Assembly: GCF_027579695.1 (NCBI RefSeq)
Contig: NC_083570.1
Span: 10,476,051 to 10,540,050 of the forward strand
Source of the DNA: Neoarius graeffei
Taxonomy: Eukaryota > Chordata > Actinopteri > Siluriformes > Ariidae
Length of the DNA stretch: 64,000 nucleotides
Reading direction: 5' to 3'
The notes below the pieces were generated by a model. It was given only the letters and a program-made list of their open reading frames with translations, did no database searches and was not told the DNA's origin. Shown here one piece after another: positions 55,797-64,000 of this stretch. How positions within the stretch are numbered: the stretch's first letter is position 1; the number at the start of each line of letters is the position of its first letter. The translations under genes and the position numbers were made by a program.

Positions 55797-57313
55797 CACT
55801 GTAAAAAATGATTTTGTGGGGTTGTATATTTTACTGATAAAAAATGATTATTTTTTCCACAAAAAAAAATCGGTAAGCAAAGGTAATCGATTGCAAGGGG
55901 TAGATCATACAGACGCTACTTATTAATATAGAGTATAAACTTCTAATGGTGAGAAATGAGTAAACTACACCCAATTGAAGTGATGAAAATGGATTAAATA
56001 ATAATCAGAAATATTAGGCAGGAAATAATGTAACGCAATAGGTAGGGTATAACTACCTAAAATGACTAAAATATAGCCTACTCGATTCTACGCGCAATGA
56101 TTCATGGGAGCATGCTCGTACCGTGCTCATGATTCAGCAGAAAACAGCACTCGTGCATGTAGTGCTCCCAGAAGAGGAGACGGGAGCGAGTCTGCGTCTC
56201 GAAGGGAATTGAGAATTAACATTTACAAGGACGCAAACAGTTGAGCAGGATTTATTTTGTTTTTTTGGTGTGTGTGTCAGTTGATCTGAATGTCTGGCAG
56301 AACAGAGAACCATTTAAGAGATATGAACACATGTAGCATCACTCCACATTCTAAGTTATTCTGATTTATGTGAATACTGTCTAAACTTGTCTGGGGGGGG
56401 GGGGTGCTAAATATGTACAAGAATAACCTTTTCTTAAACTTATCTTGGCACTAACTTTTTTTTGGAAGGTTTTTACCTTTGGCGCAGCAGAGAGAGTGAA
56501 CTGCTTTTACTCAGGTTAAGCTACACACAAACAGATTTCTCTTGTCTTTTTTGAACACACAGAGCTTGTGTTGTGTCAGTGGCTTAATCTGAATAATTGG
56601 TAAAACGCACTGTTGGGTGAGTGCTGCAGGTGTTCATATTTTTCTTAAATTGTTCTTAGTTATTCTTATTTGTATGAATACTGTACATATGCAAACTTCT
56701 AAGGGGAAAAACAGTTGTGTGGTGTGTTTTTTTTTTTCTATTTTTGTAACAGCTTTTATTTATCTACACTGTGCCCTCCACTCTTGACCATTTCTACATG
56801 CCCAAATGCATCGAGTTGCTGCCATGTGTTTAGCTGACTAGAAATTTGTCAGCGAGCAGTTGTACACATGTATCTAATAAAGTGGCCGGTGAGTGTATAT
56901 ATGTGTGCATTGCGTTTTACATTGCTTAAATACAGTATATTGGATATGTTGCATGTTAAGACTTGAGTGTATGTTTAAACAAGTTGACTTTAATACTGTC
57001 TGGCGTCTGCTGTGTCTGAAAATAGCTTCAAGTAAATCTAACCTTCCTGGAATAGGTAGTAGTTAATTTGTCATAGTAGCTAATAATTATTAATTACATA
57101 AATAATGGCTAAACATTGTTATTACTACTCAATAATTGAGTAATTTTTACTGAAAGTCGTAGGCAATATTTACCTTATTTCTTTGAGTAATTTATAGCTG
57201 TTGAATGTAGGTGGTATTTACTCAAAATAATGGTTGAAATTTACCCAAATAGTCTATGCAAATTGTTACCTTAGATAAATTGGGTAGCTTCTATAGGTTG
57301 TTTTTTTACAGTG
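55797..57313. mobile_element. DNA transposon derivative with TIR CACTGTAAAAAAT
   Basis: It starts cactgtaaaaaatgat and ends tttttttacagtg and has TA on both sides (55795-55796, 57314-57315). It is 1.5 kb, AT-rich and without recognisable protein. The CACTG start resembles CACTA/EnSpm-type ends in fish, but a 2-base flank is not decisive. Confidence 0.65.
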
Positions 57314-57534
57314 TAACTGTCAGAAGATCTAGGGTCTACTTAGTTTCTATTATCTAGTATAATAGATGGGTTGTGGACCAGCAAGCTTTGGTTTGGCTGT
57401 ACAAATGTTTTGATCTCGCAATATTGAACTTTAGTTAATGAAGATTTGTTAATGAACACCTGTTGGACTTGTGGAGTGAAATTTGTTTTTTCATAATTGT
57501 AAGCCGCTGCGATAAATAGCCACACAATTGTAAA

Positions 57535-58650
57535 ATGTTGGCTATTGATTCTTTTGTGGACGCTCCTCGAGCGATGCATTAAATTCGTTGACCAAAGATC
57601 AGCTGCTTGTAATTGCTGAGCACTATGATGTCGCCCTAACTAGCACTGAAAAGCGCTCTAAAGAGCTTATGCAATCAGTAATTAAGGATGCGATGATTGA
57701 TGCCCAGGTGCTGCCTGACGAGGGAGCCTCCGCGACCCCTCCTCCGGCAGCCGGTACCATGTCTTATGAGCAGCAGAAGGAGCTTCTGCTTCTCAAATTA
57801 GAAAATAGTAAAAGTGAGCAACAAAAACAGCACCTGGAACTAGAATTAGGAAGGACAAAAATAGATGTTGAGCGCCAACGTTTAGAGCTTCTTAAAGAGG
57901 GCAAGCATTATACGGGTGAGTCTGATGTTGTGCGTAATCTCAAACTTGTCTCTAAATTTGAGGAGGACAAGGTTGAGACGTTTTTTGCCTTATTTGAGCG
58001 AGTGGCAGATGCATATCAATGGCCTGATGCAGAGCGCACCTTGCTACTGCAATGTACATTGACTGGGCGCGCACAGCAGGCCTACTCTGCCCTTGGTTAT
58101 GAGGATAGTAAAATTTACAAGTGCGTTAAGGATGCAGTTCTGAAAGCATACGAATTGGTGCCGGAGGCGTATCGCCAAAAGTTTAGGGCTATGCGTAAAC
58201 GCCAAACCCAGACCTACACTGACTTTGCGCATGACCTTGCAGTTCAGTTCAATCGCTGGTGTTCCGCATCGGGAGTTGAAAACCAGGAAGAATTGGTCAA
58301 TTTAATACTGGTGGAACAACTAAATACCCTCCCAGATGCAATGGCAATTTACCTTAGCGAATGCGACGCCATCTCTCTGACTGCTGCTGCCACTTTAGCG
58401 GATGATTATTCCTTAATCCATAAAAGCAGGTTTTCTGGTCCGCCATCCCGTGATATGCGTTGGTCTCGTAATATTCCAACACTCCGTAACCCACGTATGC
58501 AGGTGTCTTTAAACAAGTGATCCTCACTCTCGTAGCCAATCAGGTTCTGACACTATCTGCAATTATTGTTTAGGGAAAGGCCACTGGAAATCGGAATGTC
58601 CTGTGCTGCGTGGTAAAGACAGCTTTAAGTCCGCTGTTAAGCACAATGCC
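57535..58650 (+). pseudogene. Gmr1-type gag with zinc knuckle, frameshifted near the start
   Basis: The likely start is ATG 57535 (MLAIDSFVDAP); a one-base loss near 57567 moves the frame, which then runs SSDALNSLTKDQLLVIAEHY to a TGA at 58518. The protein has a Glu/Lys/Gln-rich helical stretch (KLENSKSEQQKQHLELELG) and a SCAN-like capsid region (KFEEDKVETFFALFERVAD, EAYRQKFRAMRKRQ). After the stop a zinc knuckle follows in another frame (CNYCLGKGHWKSEC, 58560-58600). The open frame from 57588 alone would begin at a TTG, which is not a usual start. Confidence 0.8.
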
Positions 58651-58941
58651 TTGGCTGTGCCAACATCACATGTTGCCCGTGTAAATGATTATTTTTCACC
58701 TTTTGTTTTTGATGGCCTTGTTTCACTTAGTCCTGGTGGGAAAAAAAGTCCCGGTTAAAATCCTTAGGGATACTGGCTCAGTCGAGTCTTTCATTTTACG
58801 ATCTGTTTTACCCTTCTCTGCTTTCTCCGACACAGGTCGATTTGTTTATGTTCGCAGAATAAATTTTAAATGTCTTGAATGTGCCCCTTCACCGGGTGTA
58901 CTTGGATTCAGCTTTGGTAAAGGGGAAAGTTGCCCATGCGG

Positions 58942-60163
58942 CATCGGCGTCGCCAGGGGTATTTTACTGGGGCACGTGCCCCAGTATAGATCTGTAGTGC
59001 CCCAGTAAAAGAAATCCAGTGACGAAACGCTCTGAATTTTAAACTTGGGAATAGCTGCAATTTAATTCATAATGTGGGGTAGGCTAACCGATGCGCGAAG
59101 AAGACCATCTACAATGCTTTTACATTGGTAGTTTTGGCTGGCCTCGCGCACACTAAGCAATGTGAAAAAAGTGTGCGCGTGACATGAGTAACATCTTGGT
59201 TGCTATGGGGACCGCAGACTCCAGCAGCCCTCAGATGCAATGAAATTCAGAGCAGGGGAAACCATCTCTCCGTGTTTTTCAACTGTTTACAGGTTAGTAG
59301 ACAGTAATTCCACTGTCATTTTTGTAACGCTGTAGAATTAATGTGTTGGGACATTGTTTTCGTGTTGTCTTGATTTTTTGTTTGAAACGAAGGGATATTG
59401 AAAAGTTTGCATTCATTCCGTCGTCTGCAACGTGGCAAGCCGCGAGCCCTCAGTTTGCGTGTTGCCAGATCGCGTTGATAGTTTTGTGATGGACTGTGTG
59501 AAGATAGCCACCTAACGTAATGACACACAACTGTTGTTTTGGAGGCTACGTCCAGTTGAGTATTGTAATTGAATTATTGAACCGAATTTCAATTGCACAT
59601 GCACGCGCTCTGCGCACACACGCGCGCGCGCGCGCACACACACACACAGTAGGCCTAGCGCTTGGAGAGGCGTTTTGGACTGCCATTCTGAGCAAGCCTC
59701 CACCCTACTTGTGTAGGCTACTGGCAGGTGTTTATTAGTATGGTTTCAATTTTGCAAACTTCCTCTTCTAGATGGATATCAGAAAGCTATTTGCTAGGAG
59801 CAGGAATAAAGCAGAAAGGAAGAATGAACAAGGTAACTAGGCAACATGTGGGTGATGAACCACAAGCTGATCACTGTTCAACTAGTACACTAGCCTATGT
59901 AGCCTGGATTCAGTGTCCTCGTAATCATTTTGAGTTTTACAGCTCTAGTGACTAGTTTTAAGCAGGCCGTTTCTAAATATAAATATCAATATATAAATAT
60001 ATATTACATAAAATATAATATATATTACATAAAATGTAATATATATTATATAAAAAATATAAATATAGAGCAAAATTTTTAGCTCGCGCGCTTCGCGCGC
60101 TCGCATACATTTCCTGTGCCCCTTTTGTGCCCCAGTATGGTCTTGGGTCTAGTGACGCCCCTG
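58942..60163. mobile_element. hAT transposon derivative inside the Gmr1 protease
   Basis: Flanked by a perfect 8-base duplication CCATGCGG (58934-58941 and 60164-60171). The ends catcggcgtcgccagggg and gtctagtgacgcccctg are an imperfect inverted repeat; a ctggggcacgtgccccag palindrome lies just inside the left end. A first-exon-like piece at 59772-59832 reads MDIRKLFARSRNKAERKNEQ before gtaact, as in hAT transposases of the MDIRKFF type. The GCGCGCTTCGCGCGC palindrome near 60086 and CG/CA repeats near 59617-59648 are also inside. Confidence 0.85.
59772..59832 (+). pseudogene. hAT transposase first-exon remnant
   Basis: Twenty codons from ATG to a plausible donor (aag before gtaact). The opening MDIRKLFARSRN is typical of one hAT subgroup. 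The catalytic exons are absent. Confidence 0.5.
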
Positions 60164-60749
60164 CCATGCGGTACGCCCTGCGCTGCCGATACGTGGCGTT
60201 GCAGTAATCCTGGGCAATGCTTTGGTTGGGTCTCGAGTTTGGGTAAACGACGCCGTTTGTGGTGATGTCAAAAATGATGAAATTGGACCGGTAGCTGTGA
60301 CGACGCGTGCGTCGAGTAAAATGCCACCTGCGCAAACTATGTGCATTCTCTATCTGGTTTGCCTAACTCTGTTTCCCAACAACAGGTAATTGATGCCCAG
60401 CAGTCCGATGCTTCGTTGAAGGCGCTGTTTCTTAAGACACACAGTGGCAGTGATTACATGGTTCCAGGGTATGTAATTCATAATGGGGTTTTGATGCGCA
60501 AGCGTCCTCCTAGTGGCCCTGCTGATGACCACCTCTGGCAGGTAGTAGTACCGACATCCTTGCGCAATTTAGTAATGAACACTGCCCATGAAGATGCCGG
60601 TCACATGGGTGTCCGGAAGACCTATGACCGCGTTATCCGCCACTGCTATTGGCCGCGCCTTAAACGAGACATTGCGACCCATGTCAGGACCTGTCAAATT
60701 TGTCAGCGGACAGGCAAGCCCAATCAAATGCCGAAGCCTGTGCCTCTGC

Positions 60750-61545
60750 CAGTGATGGGAATAACGGCGTTAGAAATAAACGGCGTTACTAACGGCATTA
60801 CTTTTTTTAGTAACGAGTAATCTAACTAATTACTTTTTACATCGTTATAACGCCGTTCCTGTTACTTACAATAAAATGCTCTGCGTTACTTTATTAAAGC
60901 TGTTCTCATCTGGCACGCTGCTCATTCAGCCTTTCTTTACTCTGCTTTAGTGTGGGGCGGGGAGACACGAGACAACGGCACAGTAAGCCAATCAGAGTAG
61001 CTTTGGACAACATACGTAGGTAGGCTCCGCCTACTGCACACTTTCAATCGGAAGAGCCAGCGATGGCGAGCGGTCAGCCCAGCACTGCGCTTTCACACTG
61101 GAAATACAGCCATTACTTTTCATTACTTGAAATAAAAGGCAAAAATGTCTACGTGCAATGCACATTATGTCGAGGAACAAAGCGTTTGTCCTCGTCAGTG
61201 GCCAGTAATTAGTAACAATTTTAATAACTACAAAAATATATTAAATTTGATAGATGTCTTATCTCACATTGTCCCACAAAAATATTAATGTAGTGTAGAT
61301 AACATTACTAACTGGTTCTGTTAAGTGTCCATTTCAGTCATTAAACACATTTAACATTTACTTTTATTATGATTACACTAATTGAATTTTTTTTTTTTTG
61401 GGGGGGGGGGACAAACTGTAACGGAATAATTACTTTCCCTGGTAATTAGTTACTTTTATGACAAAGTAACTCCGTTACTAACTCGGTTACTTTTTGGGAA
61501 AAGTAACTAACTAATTACTTTTTGAAAGTAACGTGCCCAACACTG
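60750..61545. mobile_element. hAT transposon derivative inside the Gmr1 integrase
   Basis: It starts CAGTGATGGGAATAACGGCG and ends AACGTGCCCAACACTG and is flanked by a perfect 8-base duplication GCCTCTGC (60742-60749 and 61546-61553). Both ends are rich in gttact/agtaac motifs (many taacg repeats). A BED-finger first exon survives inside. Confidence 0.9.
61063..61212 (+). CDS. BED-finger remnant of a hAT transposase (49 residues)
   Basis: ATG to TAG gives MASGQPSTALSHWKYSHYF, then KGKNVYVQCTLCRGTKRLSS. The pattern of an aromatic-rich start, CxxC and a basic stretch is the first half of a BED-type zinc finger, the DNA-binding part of many hAT transposases. The histidine half and the catalytic domain are missing, so it may at most bind DNA weakly. 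Confidence 0.5.
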   Translation: MASGQPSTALSHWKYSHYFSLLEIKGKNVYVQCTLCRGTKRLSSSVASN

Positions 61546-62711
61546 GCCTCTGCGCCCAATCTCTCCCGTGTCTAAACCATTTGAACATCTTGTGATTGAT
61601 TGTGTTGGGCCACTGCCTCATTCAAAGAGTGGATGCAGTTATCTACCCACAGTAATGTGCCAGACTACCGTTACCCTGCGGCGTACCTACTCCGTTCCAT
61701 CACTGCCAGGCCCGTTGTAAAAGCATTAACTGAATTTATCTCCACGTTTGGCATCCCGAAAACCATACAATCTGATCATGGTACAAACTTTACATCTAAG
61801 ACCTTTGCTCAGGTGTTACATCTTCTGAACATTCAGCATAGTAAAGCGTCAGCGTATCACCCCCAGAGTCAAGGAGTATTAGAAAGGTTTCATCAAACGC
61901 TAAAGTCAATGTTGAGGGCATACTGTGTGGAGTTGGGTAGTAGCTGGGATGAGGGCCTTCCCTGGTTGCTGTTGGCGGCCAGGGAAGTAACCCAAGAAAG
62001 CACTGGGTTCAGTCCAAATGCACTTGTTTTTGGCCATTCTGTACGTGGCCCAGTGGCAACTCTTGTGGGTAACTGTGATCTGCCGTGCGAGCCCCCACAG
62101 TCCTTAACGGACTATGTAAATGGTTTTGCCGTCGGCTGTATTTAGCAGGGAAATTGGCCAGAGAAAAACTTCAGACTGCACAGGTTAAAATGAAGAAAAC
62201 ACATGATAAGAAAACTGTCCGTCATGTGTTCAATGTGGGGGATGAGGTAATGATGCTTTTGCCTGTCATCCACTCTCCTTTCCAGGCAAAATTTGCTGGT
62301 CCGTATAAAGTCATTCGTGTAGCGCACAATGACAATTGTTATTGCAACGCCCGACAAGAAGAAATTGACCCAGTTGTGTCACGCAAACCTGCTTAAACTG
62401 TACTTTGAGGCAAAGGTTATTGGTCCGGCTGCTGCTGTTAGTTTACATCTTAGCTCGTCAGTGGCAGGGACAAGTGGGGATAGCACTGTAACTCATTCGT
62501 CTACTTTGCCAGCGGTGGCAGCGCTGGAGGATGTAGAAGTCCGCGCACCTGACGATGCAGTTTTATTGGGTCGTCTAAAGAATTCAGAGTCGTTGGCTAA
62601 TCTATCAGTGCTGTTTAAACATCTCACCTCACAGCAGGCGTTTGAGTTGGAGGCACTTAAAGAGTTCCCTTCGCTTTTCTCTGACACCAACCCAGACAAC
62701 ACTCATCAGTC

Positions 62712-63895
62712 ATGACATTGACGTTGGACAGTCTGCCCCGATCAGACAATGTTTTTATAGGATCTTGGGGGAAAGACAAAATCCTGGAAGGTGAAGTAAA
62801 ATATTTGTTGCAACATGGTCTAGCCGAGCAGTCACTTTCCAGTTGGGCGTCCCCCTGCATCTTAGTTAACAAGCCAGATGGCACGTACCGATTTTGTACG
62901 GATTACCGTAAATTGAATAGCGTGACCAAACCCGACTCCTTTCCTTTACTGCGTGTTGAGGACTGTGTTGATCAAGTGGGTTCTGCCAAGTTCGTCAGCA
63001 AGTTTGACTTGCTGAAGGGATATTGGCAGATCCCCTTGACAGATCGAGCGCGCGAGGTGTCTGCCTTTATTACACCAAGCGGTCTGTATGCGTACAACGT
63101 AATGAGTTTTGGGTTGCGTAACGCGCCCGCAACCTTTCAAAGGTTAATGAACCAGGTTGTGGCACACTTAGATGGTGTTGCCGTCTTTTTGGTGACGTTG
63201 TTTTGTACAGTGATACTTGGGTATCACATCTCCAAGGCATCCGTCAGTTATTCATACGTTTGGCCCAGGCAAACCTTACCATCAACCTCGCTAAATGCGA
63301 GTTTGCAAAGGCGACAGTGACCTATCTTGGAAAAGTCGTGGGACAGGGTTTTGTGCGACCCATCCGCGCCAAAGTCGCTGCCATTGATTCGTTTCCCGAA
63401 CCAGTCAACAAAAAAGAATTAATGCGGTTTCTTGGAATGATTGGGTACTATAGGGGGTTTTGCAAAAATTTCTCCTTGACGGTAGTACCGCTCACAGACC
63501 TGCTCAAGAAGAGCAAGCAATTTGATTGGACCCCCACTTGTCAAACAGCTTTTCAATCTGTTAAGCACCTCCTTACCTCTGCTCCTCTCCTTGCTGCGCC
63601 CCAGATGAACAAGCCGTTCAAATTGCAAGTAGATGCCAGCAAAGTGGGAGCAGGGGCTGTCCTGTTACAGGACGATAGCAATGGGTTTGAACGTCCAGTA
63701 TGTTATTTTTCTCGCAAGTTCAACACTTATCAGTTGAACTATTCAACTATTGAAAAAGAGGCCCTTGCACTCATTTGGGCATTGCAATACTTTGAGGTGT
63801 ATGTTGGGGGCAGTGTTTGCCCAATAACGGTCTACTGTGACCATAATCCGTTGACCTTCCTTCACTCCCCGCAGAACCCCAACCAAAGGCTAATG

Positions 63896-63931
<36 letters not shown>

Positions 63932-63995
63932 CGTACCACCTTGATATTAAGGACAATGTGGTGGCGGACGCGCTTTCACGTGCTCCTACCCCTTA
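62712..63995 (+). pseudogene. Gmr1-type reverse transcriptase and RNase H, frameshifted at the active site
   Basis: Motifs in order: LVNKPDGTYRFCTDYRKLNS, FVSKFDLLKGYWQIPLT, MSFGLRNAPATFQRLMNQVV, then the active-site box near 63190, where FL is followed by a one-base loss and the frame moves (DVVLYSDTWVSHLQ). Then LAKCEFAKATVTYLGKV, RFLGMIGYYRGFCKNFS, LQVDASKVGAGAVLLQ (RNase H), IEKEALALIWALQYF and, after a T-run, DNVVADALSRAP. The lesion lies exactly in the xDD catalytic motif. Confidence 0.85.
63899..63926. repeat. T homopolymer inside the RNase H region
   Basis: A run of about 28 T interrupts the frame between NPNQRLM and QPYHLDIKDN, where gypsy elements usually have some eight residues (about 24 bases). 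The T-run replaces coding sequence rather than being inserted beside it. Confidence 0.85.
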
Positions 63996-64000
63996 GGCTT

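Larger units (their letters stand above)
58690..60340 (+). pseudogene. Gmr1-type protease region, split by a hAT
   Basis: VKILRDTGSVESFILRSVL contains the DTG active-site triad of a retropepsin. The frame breaks at 58942 by an insertion of 1,222 bases and resumes at 60172 with LPIRGVAVILGNALVGSRV, the ILGN block near the protease C-terminus. Confidence 0.75.
60341..62396 (+). pseudogene. Gmr1-type integrase, split by a hAT
   Basis: The zinc-binding HHCC part is complete (NTAHEDAGHMGVRKTYDRVI, CQICQRTGK, 60575-60715). A 796-base hAT follows. The core then shows LVIDCVGPLPHSKSG (first Asp, 61590), IQSDHGTNFTSKTFAQVL (second Asp, 61768) and HPQSQGVLERFHQTLKSML (Glu, 61860-61920), with a small frame change near 61660 and a stop at 62143-62145. 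The C-terminal part reads NVGDEVMMLLPV, FAGPYKVIRVAHNDN. Its position upstream of the reverse transcriptase is the key feature of this element. Confidence 0.85.
54833..64000 (+). mobile_element. Gmr1-type Ty3/gypsy retrotransposon (integrase before reverse transcriptase), continues past the window
   Basis: The order is LTR (54833-55185), primer-binding site, leader, gag (57535-58650), protease (58690-60340 around an insertion), integrase (60341-62390), then reverse transcriptase and RNase H (62712 to the end). Having integrase upstream of reverse transcriptase is the Ty1/copia-like order reported for the Gmr1 group of gypsy elements in fish and other deuterostomes. Three DNA transposons are inserted (55797-57313, 58942-60163, 60750-61545). 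The 3' LTR lies outside. The coding frames carry several single-base lesions. I see no envelope gene in the window. Confidence 0.88.

Noticed and set aside
60341-60820. A separate small gene starting at 60341
   Set aside because: It is the integrase N-terminal part of the Gmr1-type element, cut by a hAT.
54833-64000. Endogenous retrovirus, suggested by the proline-type primer-binding site
   Set aside because: The pol order, the gag type and the protease and reverse transcriptase motifs fit a Gmr1-type gypsy element, and no envelope gene is visible.
1-64000. CRISPR array
   Set aside because: No regularly spaced identical repeats with unique spacers; the tandem arrays are minisatellite or microsatellite.

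Overview
The window looks like a piece of a teleost fish genome. The support is a complete fish-type TRIM (finTRIM) gene with a RING, B-boxes and a B30.2/SPRY domain, a first coding exon that matches the ciliary gene cfap206, and a fish-typical repeat set: L2 with an esterase ORF1, Rex1, fish L1, Tx1-like LINEs, a Ty3/gypsy chromovirus, a Gmr1-type gypsy element, many hAT and Tc1 derivatives, and five copies of one tRNA-headed SINE. I would guess an ostariophysan such as a catfish, but only weakly. There is no sign of prokaryotic organisation and no CRISPR array.

Layout. 1-0.65 kb: 3' part of a Tc1 element inserted into a THAP-domain exon (0.65-0.87 kb). 2.0-2.27 kb: a perfect RFX-type X-box followed by exon 1 of cfap206; its intron opens with a 1.36-kb, 14-bp minisatellite (2.28-3.64 kb). 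4.4-10.2 kb: near-complete L2 on the minus strand, split by a SINE. 10.25-15.18 kb: decayed chromovirus on the plus strand, with a perfect-palindrome piggyBac-type MITE in its reverse transcriptase. 15.2-17.7 kb: 5'-truncated L1/Tx1-type LINE carrying two SINEs. 19.68-22.33 kb: intact six-exon finTRIM gene (minus strand). 22.75-25.5 kb: old minus-strand LINE with a SINE. 25.5-32.3 kb: an old Rex1 split by a full-length Rex1 and by a TIR element, beside two broken finTRIM copies. 32.7-40.6 kb: Tx1 ORF1 relic, then a palindromic element split by a hAT, itself split by a nearly intact L1. 41.1-42.1 kb: finTRIM first-exon copy. 42.5-46.6 kb: Tc1, hAT and L1 relics. 46.6-51.8 kb: a two-exon integrase-type (Ginger/GIN1-like) ORF split by a 4.5-kb hAT that carries further nested elements. 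52.0-54.8 kb: L1-type LINE ORF1/ORF2 fragments split by another hAT with a Tc1-type MITE inside. 54.8-64.0 kb: a Gmr1-type gypsy retrotransposon whose integrase lies upstream of its reverse transcriptase; it carries three further DNA elements and runs off the window.

Only two host genes are well supported (finTRIM complete, cfap206 first exon only). Most of the rest is nested mobile DNA, and in many cases the insertion order can be read from target-site duplications. I found no convincing new molecular system. The most informative items are the spliced integrase-type ORF that becomes continuous once a hAT is removed, the Gmr1 domain order, two long near-perfect palindromes with readable origins, and the finTRIM duplication series.
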